Origin: JADMJV01 sp964649085
Lineage (GTDB): Bacteria; Vulcanimicrobiota; Xenobia; Xenobiales; JADMJV01
Direction: 5' to 3'
Assembly (NCBI GenBank): GCA_964649085.1
Contig: CAZYPN010000033.1
Location: 1-64,000 of the forward strand
DNA length: 64,000 bases
The notes under the pieces are model-generated. The model ran no database searches. It was not told where the DNA came from and saw nothing but the letters and a program-made list of their open reading frames with translations. Positions within the stretch are counted from its first letter, which is position 1. Each line of letters begins with the position of its first letter. Both the position numbers and the translations under genes were made by a program. Positions 1 to 7,858 of the stretch are shown piece after piece.

Positions 1-324
1 CAGGGATCTTGGTCAGAATGGGTCAGAAAACGGCCACAGAGATCGGCCCCCTACAATCATAGCTCAGGGAACATCGGTACAGGTAAACCTACTAGCAACC
101 AGGAGCGAGATTATAAAATTGTCGATGTAGTCGTGGAGACGGGACGTGAGCCGGTGCCCTGGGCTTTCTTTGGAAAGCCTCCGACGGCTCTGATCCTGGG
201 AATAGAGGTTAACCTGGATTTGCAACACGCGGCTCGTCCCATCCCGGGAGGATTCCGAGTTTATTCGCCAGTTGAGGTTAGAGAAAAGATTGAAATCCCA
301 GCCCCTTTTGGACCAAGCACGTGA
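1..324 (+). CDS. C-terminal part of an unknown protein, cut by the window edge
   Basis: The frame is open from base 1 to the TGA at 322-324 (107 codons), so this is probably the tail of a gene that begins before the window; an internal GTG at 133 is a weaker start. I do not recognise the family. The tail (about residues 37-107) reads as a folded domain with alternating hydrophobic residues and ends in a Pro-rich segment. Its stop overlaps the next start in a GTGA, as happens twice more downstream, which suggests one translationally coupled operon. Real coding is inferred from the overlap and open length, not from homology. Confidence 0.45.
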   Translation, partial: QGSWSEWVRKRPQRSAPYNHSSGNIGTGKPTSNQERDYKIVDVVVETGREPVPWAFFGKPPTALILGIEVNLDLQHAARPIPGGFRVYSPVEVREKIEIPAPFGPST

Positions 325-728
325 TCAGAACCGAGCTAATTCTCACTGCTGTGCTTCTCTCCATAATTGCAATCCTCATCAAGACGTTTTCAGGCTGGCA
401 ACGAACAGAGGCCTCTCGGCGCTTTCTGCTATGCGTAGAGAGCATGACAAGGATTCGTCATGAGCTTTCTTTGCTTCAGATGACCTCCGGGTATTTCCCA
501 AAGAATCTTAAGATGACTCAGGTCTGTCCGTCCAGCGGGCAACCCTACGAATACATCATCAATGAAAGGACTGGAGGCTACACGCTAATCTGTCGCCAGC
601 ATCCCGAGTTCGTTCCCGAATTGCAATTCACGGGGGACATCCCAAGTCGCTCGATCAGCACGAAGAAATGCAATGAAAAGCACACGGACTATGTTTATCA
701 ATCAAGAATCCGGTTCTTTCCCTGGTGA
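321..728 (+). CDS. Small membrane-anchored pilin-like protein
   Basis: 135 residues from GTG 321. An N-terminal hydrophobic helix (about residues 5-23) is followed by a basic/amphipathic helix. The C-terminal domain has a pair of cysteines framing an aromatic-rich stretch (CPSSGQPYEYII then LICRQHPE), a layout common in type IV pilin and pseudopilin-like proteins. No canonical prepilin G/E5 site is seen, so the anchor may stay uncleaved. It sits in a chain of genes joined by GTGA overlaps, just upstream of a PilP-like fragment, which fits a pilus or type II secretion context. The family is inferred from pattern only. Confidence 0.5.
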   Translation: MIRTELILTAVLLSIIAILIKTFSGWQRTEASRRFLLCVESMTRIRHELSLLQMTSGYFPKNLKMTQVCPSSGQPYEYIINERTGGYTLICRQHPEFVPELQFTGDIPSRSISTKKCNEKHTDYVYQSRIRFFPW

Positions 729-1024
729 AGCGCCGCTTCGTCACAGCCACGACTGCACGCCAATCGGGCCACGGAGCGATACCGACAACGACCTGCTGCA
801 GCGGATCACCCATCCCGGCAACCAAAGGATACACTCAGCGAGTGATCGACCACGCGTGGATTTTCGTTGAAGTCGGAACGCTTCTAGAACAGATGGCGCC
901 TCCTAGCCCCAACTTTGATGACGAAATGGCTATCGGCGCTGCCTCCAAGGGCTTGGAACTCTACCGAACGGGGGGGTGGTGCGCCGTTCTAGATTACTCG
1001 AATACGCTACGCCAGTACAAGTGA
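725..1024 (+). CDS. Hypothetical protein in the GTGA-coupled array
   Basis: 99 residues starting at GTG 725 inside the previous stop and ending with TGA 1022-1024, which overlaps the next GTG at 1021. The first third has an odd Thr/Pro/Cys-rich composition; the second half (from about residue 38) looks like a helical folded segment. No family recognised. The main support is position: two 4-base stop/start overlaps. It may be damaged in its 5' third, since another frame also stays open there. Confidence 0.35.
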   Translation: MKRRFVTATTARQSGHGAIPTTTCCSGSPIPATKGYTQRVIDHAWIFVEVGTLLEQMAPPSPNFDDEMAIGAASKGLELYRTGGWCAVLDYSNTLRQYK

Positions 1025-1530
1025 ACAATTCTCGAGCGTTACGTGATTCGAGACAATCCGCAGGCCTCATCCTAGCGACCTTGTTCTTTTGGCTTTGTGC
1101 GTTAGCCACATTCTCCTCAATTTCTTCAGCGGAAACTCCCCCCTCTATTCGAGTCGTGGGAACCGTGTTATCTCCCAACGGTTCCTGGGCATTCTTGAAG
1201 GGCGTAAAAAGAACATACGTTGTTACCGTTGGCGAAAAGATCGGAGACTATGTCGTATGTTGCATTCGGGTCGATGGGGTCATTTTGGGGTTTGGCAGTT
1301 TCCTTTTCTATGTTCCAGTCGAATTGGACCAGCCTTGGCTACAACGTGGGCGACCACCTGGTGAGCACCCTCGACCCCGAGAACGGGCTGACCGAATACC
1401 GCTACCACCAGGGCAACCAGCTGGTGCAGGCGCGTCACAACAACCAGACCTGTTCCTATCAATACGACATTCTGGGCCGGACCACCGCCATGCAACTGCC
1501 CAACGGGGTGCGGGCCCAGCAGGTGTTTGA
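1021..1530 (+). pseudogene. Truncated PilP/GspC-like periplasmic protein, 3' end replaced
   Basis: Starts at GTG 1021 in a GTGA overlap. Residues 12-35 form a signal or anchor helix ending in a small-residue cleavage-like site. Then comes a short beta-rich domain with the rhythm of PilP/GspC homology regions: a VVGTVL strand, a SWAFL strand, a VTVGEKIGDYVV turn and a final IRVDGVIL strand. After about base 1320 the reading frame runs into GC-rich DNA that codes in a different frame for an Rhs protein, so residues beyond about 102 are junk to the stop at 1530. I read this as a gene cut by recombination. The family call is tentative. Confidence 0.45.
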
Positions 1531-1891
1531 CGAGCGCGACCGGCTGCTCTACCGCGACTATAAACGGGGAAGCTCTCCGCTGGTGACCCTGAAATACGCC
1601 TACAACCAGCTGGGCCAGCGTATCCTGGACGACCGCACCATGCCCGACGGCAACCAGTTGACCCGGTTCAGCTACAACCAGCGGCTGGAGCTGGTGAAAT
1701 CGGTGCGCGACCGTGGCGGCTGCGGGCCGGACGAGGTGCACACCTACGCCTACGACCTGAACCACAACTGGACCCGCAAAGACGGGGTTGCCTACACCAA
1801 CAACCTCGCCGACCAGCTGCTGGAGGTGGCCGGCGGCGGCTCGCTGAGCTACAACGGCGCCGGCCAGACCACCAGCCTTCAGCGCCGGTAA
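1330..1891 (+). pseudogene. Rhs/YD-repeat protein remnant
   Basis: From about 1330 to the stop at 1891 the frame encodes YD-type repeats: GLTEYRYHQGNQLVQ, CSYQYDILGRTTAM, KYAYNQLGQR, TRFSYNQRLEL, TYAYDLNHNW and a final SLSYNGAGQT. Rhs/YD proteins are usually over 1000 residues with a signal peptide, many repeats and a variable toxin end. Only about 187 residues survive here and there is no start codon of its own; the open frame reaches back into unrelated DNA. It is an internal fragment left by recombination or decay. The jump to high GC at its left edge marks the junction. Confidence 0.75.
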
Positions 1892-1974
1892 CCTACGCTT
1901 TAAGCAGGCTGGTCTACCCATTGGATCTACCATCCAGGCCAACGACTGCCCTGCACGCTGCATGCCGGACTACC

Positions 1975-2009
1975 TTGCACGACAGAATAGCCCGTAGTAA
2001 CATTACTAC
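1975..2009 (+). promoter_or_regulatory. Promoter and palindromic operator of the Phd/VapC operon
   Basis: A -35-like TTGCAC (1975-1980) and a -10-like TAACAT (1998-2003) are 17 bases apart. A 7-bp inverted repeat, GTAGTAA (1994-2000) and TTACTAC (2003-2009) with 2 bases between, covers the -10 box and touches the ATG at 2010. Such palindromes are typical autoregulatory sites of antitoxins. Transcription would begin about at the A of the start codon, predicting a leaderless mRNA; no Shine-Dalgarno is present. Confidence 0.6.
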
Positions 2010-2273
2010 ATGAGAAAAAAGGGTTCATCGGCGACTACGATGTCAAGCCGAGAGTTTAACCAGGATCGGGGGCGCGCCAAGAAGGCGGCGCTTTCTGGGC
2101 CCGTGTTCATTACGGATCGCGGTAGACCCGCCCACGTGCTGCTTTCGATTGAGGAGTATGAACGACTGCTGGGCAGAGGGGGTAACATCGTTGATTTGTT
2201 GGCCATGTCCGAGGACATCGAGTTTGAACCGCCTCGAGCTGTAGGTCTGACCAGCTTGCCTGAGTTGGATTGA
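2010..2273 (+). CDS. Phd/YefM-family antitoxin
   Basis: 87 residues. The core motif SSREFNQDRGRAKKAA followed by PVFITDRGRPAHVLLSIEEYERLL is the classic Phd/YefM DNA-binding and dimerisation fold; the Glu-rich C-terminal tail (residues 62-87) would wrap the toxin. It binds its own operator, just upstream, together with the toxin. The stop overlaps the toxin start by one base (TGATG), so the two are coupled. ATG 2010 is chosen because the promoter predicts initiation there; ATG 2040 is an alternative start. It lies beside the Rhs remnant in a rearranged zone. Confidence 0.88.
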   Translation: MRKKGSSATTMSSREFNQDRGRAKKAALSGPVFITDRGRPAHVLLSIEEYERLLGRGGNIVDLLAMSEDIEFEPPRAVGLTSLPELD

Positions 2274-2689
2274 TGTTTATTCTTGACACCAACATTGTCT
2301 CGGAGCTGAGGAAATCCCAGGCAGGCAAGGCAAACCCGAAGGTGATTTCGTGGGCGGCGAGCGTGCCCGTCGGCAGTCTTTTTTTGTCTGCGATTACGAT
2401 CTTGGAACTGGAACTGGGCGTGCTCCTGGTGGAACGTCGGGATGCCTCGCAAGGCCGGGCTTTGCGTCAGTGGCTGGAGAACGCAGTTGCTCCCGCCTTC
2501 GAAAATCGGGTTTTGGCTGTGGACCTCGCGGTAGCACGACAATGCGCGAAACTTCACCTACCCAACCCCCGAGCCGAACGCGATGCACTGATCGCTGCCA
2601 CGGCTCTGGTTCACCATATGACGGTTGTCACTCGAAACGTGGCCGACTTTGAGTCCACCGGTGTGAACGTCTTGAATCCCTGGAATTGA
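2273..2689 (+). CDS. VapC-like PIN-domain ribonuclease toxin
   Basis: 138 residues from ATG 2273. PIN-domain acidic residues are visible: Asp in FILDTN at the N-terminus, Glu in the SELRK segment, the central ELELGVL acidic helix and the late Asp in RDALIAATA. VapC toxins cleave tRNA or rRNA loops with Mg2+ and are inhibited by the cognate antitoxin, here the Phd-type gene that overlaps it. The FitB-like sequence VVTRNVADFESTGVNVLNPW ends the domain. Full family length, so probably functional. Confidence 0.88.
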   Translation: MFILDTNIVSELRKSQAGKANPKVISWAASVPVGSLFLSAITILELELGVLLVERRDASQGRALRQWLENAVAPAFENRVLAVDLAVARQCAKLHLPNPRAERDALIAATALVHHMTVVTRNVADFESTGVNVLNPWN

Positions 2690-2797
2690 GCCGTCACGAG
2701 TCCCCGTGGCGGGTCAGCTGAAAGCCCCTCAATTTGCCCTGCGGGTACGCGCTTTGACGCCATTCTCCGCCCCGAGGCTGCCTGCCGCCCCAGACCG

Positions 2798-3118
2798 CTA
2801 CGGCTTCTGGGTTAGTTTGCGGCTCTGCCACTCCTCCACGGTGCGGCATCCGCTGGCCAGAGCTTCTTCCAGGGTGGACATCAGACGCGAGAGATGATGA
2901 GCATCCAGGCGCAGTTCAGGCACAGTGCCCACCACAAACCCGTGGTCGACCAGCGGGCAGCCGGCGTATTCTTGCTGCAGTTCGTAACGACGACGCATCT
3001 CTTCCAGCAGGCGCGGATTTTGCACCTTACGCCACAGGTCGGCCTCGAGAAATTTGCCATCCTGGTGAGGGTGAAAGCCCATCAGTTCGTAGGCTTGTTG
3101 AGGGGGAACATCAGACAT
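2798..3118 (-). CDS. Hypothetical protein, 106 residues
   Basis: Start chosen at ATG 3118; the frame extends further upstream but into sequence without coding character. Largely helical with charged residues (LLEEMRRRYELQQEY), a PLVDHGF turn and a C-terminal helix ending in a Lys-rich tail. No signal peptide or membrane segment. I do not recognise a family. It is divergently placed from the EAL-domain gene starting at 3184, with only 65 bases between them, so the two may share a control region. Confidence 0.6.
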   Translation of the reverse strand: MSDVPPQQAYELMGFHPHQDGKFLEADLWRKVQNPRLLEEMRRRYELQQEYAGCPLVDHGFVVGTVPELRLDAHHLSRLMSTLEEALASGCRTVEEWQSRKLTQKP

Positions 3119-3183
3119 AGCGCGTTTTTTCCCCACCCTTTCCGCGGGGAAACCCTGGTCGGCTGAGAAGCTTCCGCCTGAGG

Positions 3184-4674
3184 ATGAAAGAGTTGCCCCC
3201 TTCCATCTTGGAACCGTTGCGCAAAATCCATGCCGAGTCACCTCAGCACGGACCGATGTTGAGCCAGTTGCGCCGCGAGCTGCTGGCTCGGTTCGCCGAG
3301 CTGGAACAGCAGTTGGCCGCAGCCGAGGGTCGACAGGGCGACTCCCAGTTGGAGCAACTGGCCTATCAAGATGCGGTCACCGGCCTGCCCAATCAGGTTC
3401 TGGGCCGGCGATTTCTCGAGCAACTGCTGCACCGGATTGGCCTGGAAGACGGCTGCCTGGCCCTGGTGGTGATGGATGTGCGCGAGATGCGCGACATCAA
3501 TCGCTACCTGGGGCGCGAGTTGGGAGATGCTTTCCTCTTTGGGCTGGCCCAACATCTGCGCCAACAGTTGGGCGACAGCGAGGTGCTGACTCGAGGCGAA
3601 GAGGACGAGTTCTGGTGGATTCTCCATTCCCAGCAAGCGGGCGCTTCCGGGCTTCAGAAATTGATCTCTCGAACCCGAGCCGCGCTGGTGGGCCTGCAGG
3701 AATCGCTGCAGACTCCGCTTCCGGTTCAACAACAGTGCATCCGGGCGCGTCTTCGACTGGGTTTCGTGTGTGGAACCGGCGAAGACCGCTGGGAAGACCT
3801 GCTCGAACGCGCCCGCTGGGCTGCCGAGTCGGTCAGCAGCGATGAAGAAGTGGGCTTTTGGCAGCCCGCCGAGCAGCTGCGTCTGGAGGCGCGACGGCGC
3901 CTGGTTCCGGAACTTCGCGAAGCTCTGGACCGGGAACAGTTCGTGCTGTGCTTCCAACCCATCGTCAAACTGGAGAATCTGCAGATTCAAGGCATCGAAT
4001 GTCTGCTGCGCTGGGAGCATCCCCAGCAGGGCCGCCTGGGTCCCGATGCCTTTCTCTCGGCGGCCTGCCAATCGGGGCTGATGGTTCCCATCGGCGATTG
4101 GGTGATGCAGCAAGCCTGCCGGCTGGGCAAAGTACTGCCCCATCACTACGTCACCTTCAACCTCTCGGCTCAGGAGATGCTCCAGGGCGACTTTCCTCAG
4201 CGCCTGGCGCGGGCTCTGGCGGTGCACAAGATCCGTGCCGACCGCCTGATGTTGGAGGTTTCGGAGATCCATCTGGCCCTCGACCAGGTGAGGTTCTTCG
4301 ATGTGCTTCGGGAAGTTCGACGCTGGAACGTGCACATCGCTGTCGACGACTTCACCTTTGACAGTTTCTCGCTGCGCCGCCTGGAGAAGATTCAGGCTCG
4401 ATTTCTCAAGCTTGGCCCTGACTTGGCCCGCCATATCCAGCATCCCAGCTACGCCGGGCTCTTGAAGGGAGCCGCTCTGGTGGCAGAAGGCATGGGCTGT
4501 CGATTGATCGCCGAGGGTATCGAAAGCGACGAACAACTGCAGCGCCTGCGCGAGGGGGGCTGTCACTGGGGACAGGGCACCTGGTTAGGGCCCTTTCTGG
4601 AGCGCAGCGACCTCTTTCGCGCCCTGGGCTACGAGGAGGAAAGCCCCGACCAAGGGAGGCAGACTGAGCCATGA
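3184..4674 (+). CDS. Degenerate GGDEF plus EAL-domain c-di-GMP phosphodiesterase
   Basis: 496 residues, cytoplasmic, without membrane segments. A short helical N-terminus leads into a GGDEF-like domain (about 58-225) whose signature is changed to EEDEF (139-143), so diguanylate cyclase activity is unlikely. The EAL domain (about 236-480) keeps most metal and substrate residues: E272 in ECLLRW, N326 in FNLSA, E358/E361 region, D388-D389, K409, E444 in AEGIE and Q464. It could hydrolyse c-di-GMP with the GGDEF part as a GTP sensor, as known for similar proteins. The DDF segment (DDFTFDSFSL) departs from the usual DDFGTGYSSL loop, so activity needs testing. Stop overlaps the next start (ATGA). 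Confidence 0.85.
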   Translation: MKELPPSILEPLRKIHAESPQHGPMLSQLRRELLARFAELEQQLAAAEGRQGDSQLEQLAYQDAVTGLPNQVLGRRFLEQLLHRIGLEDGCLALVVMDVREMRDINRYLGRELGDAFLFGLAQHLRQQLGDSEVLTRGEEDEFWWILHSQQAGASGLQKLISRTRAALVGLQESLQTPLPVQQQCIRARLRLGFVCGTGEDRWEDLLERARWAAESVSSDEEVGFWQPAEQLRLEARRRLVPELREALDREQFVLCFQPIVKLENLQIQGIECLLRWEHPQQGRLGPDAFLSAACQSGLMVPIGDWVMQQACRLGKVLPHHYVTFNLSAQEMLQGDFPQRLARALAVHKIRADRLMLEVSEIHLALDQVRFFDVLREVRRWNVHIAVDDFTFDSFSLRRLEKIQARFLKLGPDLARHIQHPSYAGLLKGAALVAEGMGCRLIAEGIESDEQLQRLREGGCHWGQGTWLGPFLERSDLFRALGYEEESPDQGRQTEP

Positions 4675-5360
4675 AGATCGGCATTTTGGGTTGTGGCAAT
4701 ATGGGGCGAACGTTGGGTTGGCTGTGGAGCCAGGCGGGACACTCGGTGACCCTGGCCTCGGGCCGCCCCGACAAGTCCTCGCAACTGGCCTCTCAGATGG
4801 GGGCCCGCAGCGGCGACTATGCGCACACCGTGGCCGAATCGGAGGTGCTGCTCTACACCCTGCGCAAGGTGCCTCCGACTCACCTGGTGGCCGAGCGCAG
4901 CCTGTTTCACGGCAAGGTCGTGATCGACTGCAACCAGGAAGACATTCCTCTGCAGTTCGACTTTCGCCCTCAGAGCCAGTCGTTGGCCCAGTGGCTGGCC
5001 GGCGAACTGCCCCTCTCGCAGGTCGTCAAGGCCTTCAATCTGCACCCGGTAGAGCTCTATCAGCACGGGCCCGAGCGCCTGCGAGAATGGGGCGTGCAGA
5101 GCTTCTTTTGCAGCGACTTTCCCGAGGCTCGCGCGGTGGTGCGGCAACTGGCCCAGGACCTGGGCCTGACCCCCTTCGACTGCGGCTCGCTGAGCCGGGC
5201 CCACCTGCTGGAATCGCAGGCCAACTTCGCCCGCCTCTTTCAGCTCGAGCAGGGGCAGGCGCTGGTTTCCCAGTTTCAACTGGTGGGCTTTCCCGAGCCT
5301 CCCGAGGGAGCGCTGGGGGGCCGCCAACCCGGCTACGTCCCCGATCAAGAACTCTCTTGA
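4671..5360 (+). CDS. NAD(P)-binding oxidoreductase, NpdG/F420-dependent reductase-like
   Basis: 229 residues. The N-terminus MKIGILGCGNMG is a Rossmann GxGxxG dinucleotide site. The pattern of a short Rossmann domain with a VVKAFNLHP segment after a variable region resembles the F420H2:NADP oxidoreductase/pyrroline-5-carboxylate reductase-like group. ATGA overlap with the EAL gene places it in the same operon, though no functional link is obvious. Its last 16 bases overlap the end of the convergent tsaC-like gene. Substrate unknown. Confidence 0.72.
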   Translation: MKIGILGCGNMGRTLGWLWSQAGHSVTLASGRPDKSSQLASQMGARSGDYAHTVAESEVLLYTLRKVPPTHLVAERSLFHGKVVIDCNQEDIPLQFDFRPQSQSLAQWLAGELPLSQVVKAFNLHPVELYQHGPERLREWGVQSFFCSDFPEARAVVRQLAQDLGLTPFDCGSLSRAHLLESQANFARLFQLEQGQALVSQFQLVGFPEPPEGALGGRQPGYVPDQELS

Positions 5361-6274
5361 GGGGTAATCGCCCGGCTCAGGCGGTCCCAAATGGCCTCCC
5401 AGCCGGGCTGGCGAGGCGGGGGTTCGATACCCAGAGCAGCGCATTGTTGGCGGTCCAACTCGCGCAGGGCGGCGTAGAGGCCCTGCGCATAGCCTTCGGC
5501 CTGGTCAGGGAGAATGACGCACGGGCCGGCGCCGGGCGGCAAGGGCTGGGCGCTGCAACCCAACCAGCCAAAGGTCTCCGTCCCGGGCGGAACGCCCAGG
5601 AAGGTGGGCGTCCTCGGGGCGTAGTGCCGGTCGAGGGCCCCCGGCACCCGTGGTCGGGGCTGAGAGGAAGTGGTGGCCAGTGGTCCCACCACCTCTTCCA
5701 GTTCTTGCTGGCTGAGTTGACCAGGACGCAGAATGCGAAAGGGACGATGGGTGAGGTCGAGGATGGTCGACTCGAGGCCCACTCTGCACGGACCTCCGTC
5801 CAGAACGGGAACGCTCCCGGCAAACTCCTCCAGCACGTGCTCGGCGCAGGTCGGGCTGGTGTGGCCAAATCGGTTGGCCGAGGGGGCCACCAGCGGGCGC
5901 CCCAGCTGTTGGAGCAGCTCCAGGCTGAGGGGATGGGCTGGCACCCGCAGGGCCACGCTGTCCTGGCCTCCGGTAATGGCCAGACTGACACTGGCAAGGC
6001 GGGGCACGACCAGGGTCAGAGGTCCGGGCCAAAAGCGCTCGGCCAGCAACCAGAGTTCGGGGGGACACGCCCCCCACTGCGGGGCCCAATCGGCGGCTCC
6101 TAGATGCACGATGAGCGGGTGGTCGGCCGGGCGCCCCTTGGCCTCAAACACCTTGCGGATGGCCGATGGCTGGGTGGCGTCGGCGGCCAGTCCATAGACG
6201 GTTTCGGTGGGAATGGCTACGGTCTCGCCAGCTCGCAACCTGTCCAGGGCTTCCTTCAGCTCGATTCGACTCAT
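5345..6274 (-). CDS. tsaC: L-threonylcarbamoyladenylate synthase (Sua5/YrdC type)
   Basis: 309 residues. The YrdC domain (about 1-190) carries AIPTETVYGLAADA, VFEAKGRPADHPLIVHL, FWPGPLTLV and APSANRFGHTSPT, all hallmarks of the enzyme that makes threonylcarbamoyl-AMP from Thr, bicarbonate and ATP for tRNA t6A modification. The extra C-terminal part (about 200-309), beginning near PGALDRHYAPRTP, matches the Sua5-type domain, so this is the long Sua5 form rather than short TsaC. Essential in most bacteria. Monocistronic; convergent with the oxidoreductase. Confidence 0.93.
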   Translation of the reverse strand: MSRIELKEALDRLRAGETVAIPTETVYGLAADATQPSAIRKVFEAKGRPADHPLIVHLGAADWAPQWGACPPELWLLAERFWPGPLTLVVPRLASVSLAITGGQDSVALRVPAHPLSLELLQQLGRPLVAPSANRFGHTSPTCAEHVLEEFAGSVPVLDGGPCRVGLESTILDLTHRPFRILRPGQLSQQELEEVVGPLATTSSQPRPRVPGALDRHYAPRTPTFLGVPPGTETFGWLGCSAQPLPPGAGPCVILPDQAEGYAQGLYAALRELDRQQCAALGIEPPPRQPGWEAIWDRLSRAITPQESS

Positions 6275-6326
6275 GGCCCCTATTTTATCCTATCCGGCCG
6301 GTTCGCCATGAGCTATACTGAGAAGT

Positions 6327-6863
6327 ATGACCAAAAAACTGACTTCCACATTTGCGGTAATGGCCGGCATCATCGGCGTGCTCTGGTGCCTGGAACTGGC
6401 CGACATGTTTACCGGGCATCGCCTCGACCAGATGGCCGCGCTGCAACCCCGCAGCCTGCAGGGCCTGGGACAGATCTTTACCAGTCCCTGGCTGCACGGT
6501 GGGTTGGGGCACCTGTTCAGCAACACCCTGGGATTTCTCCCGTTGGGCACCCTGATGCTGATCGAAGGCGCCTTCTGGCCCGTGCTGCTGCTGACCATGA
6601 TTCTGGGCGGGCTGGGAACGTGGCTGTTTGCCGCCCAGGCTTCGATCGGTTTTTCCGGCATTCTCTTCGGGTTCATGGGCTACTTGATGACCCGCGGCTT
6701 CCACCAGCGCAACCTGAAGTCCATCGCCCTGTCGCTGCTGGCCATCAGCTGGTTCGGTGGCGGTCTGCTGTGGGGCCTTGTGCCTCAGGCTCACATCTCT
6801 TGGGCCGGTCACTTCTGGGGTTTTGTGGGCGGGGCTATCGCCGCCCGCTACTGGAAGAGCTAA
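6327..6863 (+). CDS. Rhomboid-family intramembrane serine protease
   Basis: 178 residues and about six hydrophobic segments. Rhomboid signatures: HGGLGHLFSN (58-66) with the conserved His/Asn, nucleophile Ser110 in GFSG and catalytic His162 in AGHFWGFVGG. The usual GxSG has Phe in second place. Short, without extra N-terminal domain. It cleaves membrane protein substrates within the bilayer. TATACT at 6314-6319 lies 7 bases before the ATG, so transcription may start very near the start codon. The 3' end overlaps the convergent decarboxylase gene by 29 bases. Confidence 0.9.
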   Translation: MTKKLTSTFAVMAGIIGVLWCLELADMFTGHRLDQMAALQPRSLQGLGQIFTSPWLHGGLGHLFSNTLGFLPLGTLMLIEGAFWPVLLLTMILGGLGTWLFAAQASIGFSGILFGFMGYLMTRGFHQRNLKSIALSLLAISWFGGGLLWGLVPQAHISWAGHFWGFVGGAIAARYWKS

Positions 6864-7785
6864 GCAGCTGGCGGAAGTATTCGGCCGTGCGGGCGATACC
6901 CTCGCGCGCCGGAACCCGCGGCTCCCAATCCAACCAGGCTTTGGCCCGACCGATGTCGGGCCTTCTTTGTTTGGGGTCGTCCTGAGGAAGCGGACGATAC
7001 TCCATCGGCACGGTGGACCCGAGCACCTCGGCCACCAACTCGGCGATTTCTTTAATGGTCATTTCCACCGGATTCCCCAGATTGCAGGGGGCCTCGAGGT
7101 TGCCCCCCGGAGCATCCATCAGGCAGATGAGGCCCTCGATCAGATCGTCGACATAACACAGAGAGCGAGTCTGCAGTCCGTCGCCATACAAGGTCAGGGC
7201 CTTACCCTGCAGGGCCTGCACGATGAAGTTGCTGACCACCCGGCCGTCGTCGGGAGCCATGAAGGGCCCGTAAGTATTAAAGATTCGAGCGATGCGCACG
7301 CGCACGTCGCGCGAGGTGGCGTAGGCATAGCACAGGCTCTCGGAAACGCGCTTACCCTCGTCGTAACAGCTGCGCGGACCAAAGGAGTTGGCGTGCCCCC
7401 AATAGGTCTCGGGCTGGGGGCTGACCTGAGGATCGCCATAAATCTCCGAAGTGGACGTAAACAGCAAGCGGGCTCCCTGTTGACGTGCCAGTTCCAGCAT
7501 ATTGGACATGCCCAGAAAGTTGGTCTCGAGCGTCTTCACAGGGTCTTTTTGATACTTTTCGGGCGAGGCGGGGCAGGCCAGATGGTAGATTTCGTCCACC
7601 GCACCCTGCCAGGGCCGGGCCACGTCAGCCTCGACTTTGTGCAAGCGGGGATGATCGGGCAGGTTGCTCCAGCTGCCGGTGGAGACGTCGTCGAGAACGG
7701 TTACCTCGTGGCCGAGCTCCAGAAGTCTTTTGCTGAGATGGGAGCCGAGGAAACCAGCCCCGCCAGTAACGAGTATGCGTGCCAT
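6835..7785 (-). CDS. UDP-glucuronate decarboxylase (UDP-xylose synthase), SDR family
   Basis: 316 residues. Start at ATG 7785 with a good Shine-Dalgarno (GGAAGGAG). The extended-SDR fold shows GGAGFLGSHL for NAD+, TSTSEIYGDP with the catalytic Ser/Thr, Y-x3-K in CYDEGKR and RIFNTYGPFM. The sequence pattern (YHLACPASP, SEIYGDPQVSPQ) is that of UDP-glucuronic acid decarboxylases, which convert UDP-GlcA to UDP-xylose. The divergent neighbour encodes UDP-glucose 6-dehydrogenase, the enzyme that makes its substrate, so the pair forms a short nucleotide-sugar pathway for polysaccharide or glycan synthesis. Confidence 0.92.
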   Translation of the reverse strand: MARILVTGGAGFLGSHLSKRLLELGHEVTVLDDVSTGSWSNLPDHPRLHKVEADVARPWQGAVDEIYHLACPASPEKYQKDPVKTLETNFLGMSNMLELARQQGARLLFTSTSEIYGDPQVSPQPETYWGHANSFGPRSCYDEGKRVSESLCYAYATSRDVRVRIARIFNTYGPFMAPDDGRVVSNFIVQALQGKALTLYGDGLQTRSLCYVDDLIEGLICLMDAPGGNLEAPCNLGNPVEMTIKEIAELVAEVLGSTVPMEYRPLPQDDPKQRRPDIGRAKAWLDWEPRVPAREGIARTAEYFRQLLSSSSSGRR

Positions 7786-7858
7786 GGGGCGCTCCTTCCG
7801 CTTTGAGCCCGCCGCCCCTGCCGGAAGGAAATCCGTGGGTTTCCCCCAACCACGCGGC

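Noticed and set aside
1..2700. Left zone considered as a prophage or integrative element end
   Set aside because: No integrase, transposase or terminal repeat is seen; only an Rhs fragment and a toxin-antitoxin pair.
2690..2797. Gap between the toxin gene and the 106-residue gene searched for an attachment site or terminator
   Set aside because: No direct repeat, hairpin with T-run or tRNA remnant was found.
3238..4566. Minus-strand open frame of about 442 codons opposite the EAL gene
   Set aside because: Shadow of a high-GC gene; no recognisable features.
4691..6103. Plus-strand open frame of 470 codons across the oxidoreductase and tsaC genes
   Set aside because: Gly/Arg/Pro-rich shadow running over two real genes in other frames.
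7793..7829. Inverted repeat TCCTTCCG / CGGAAGGA between the UDP-sugar genes considered as an operator
   Set aside because: Both arms are Shine-Dalgarno-like sequences for the divergent genes, which explains the symmetry.
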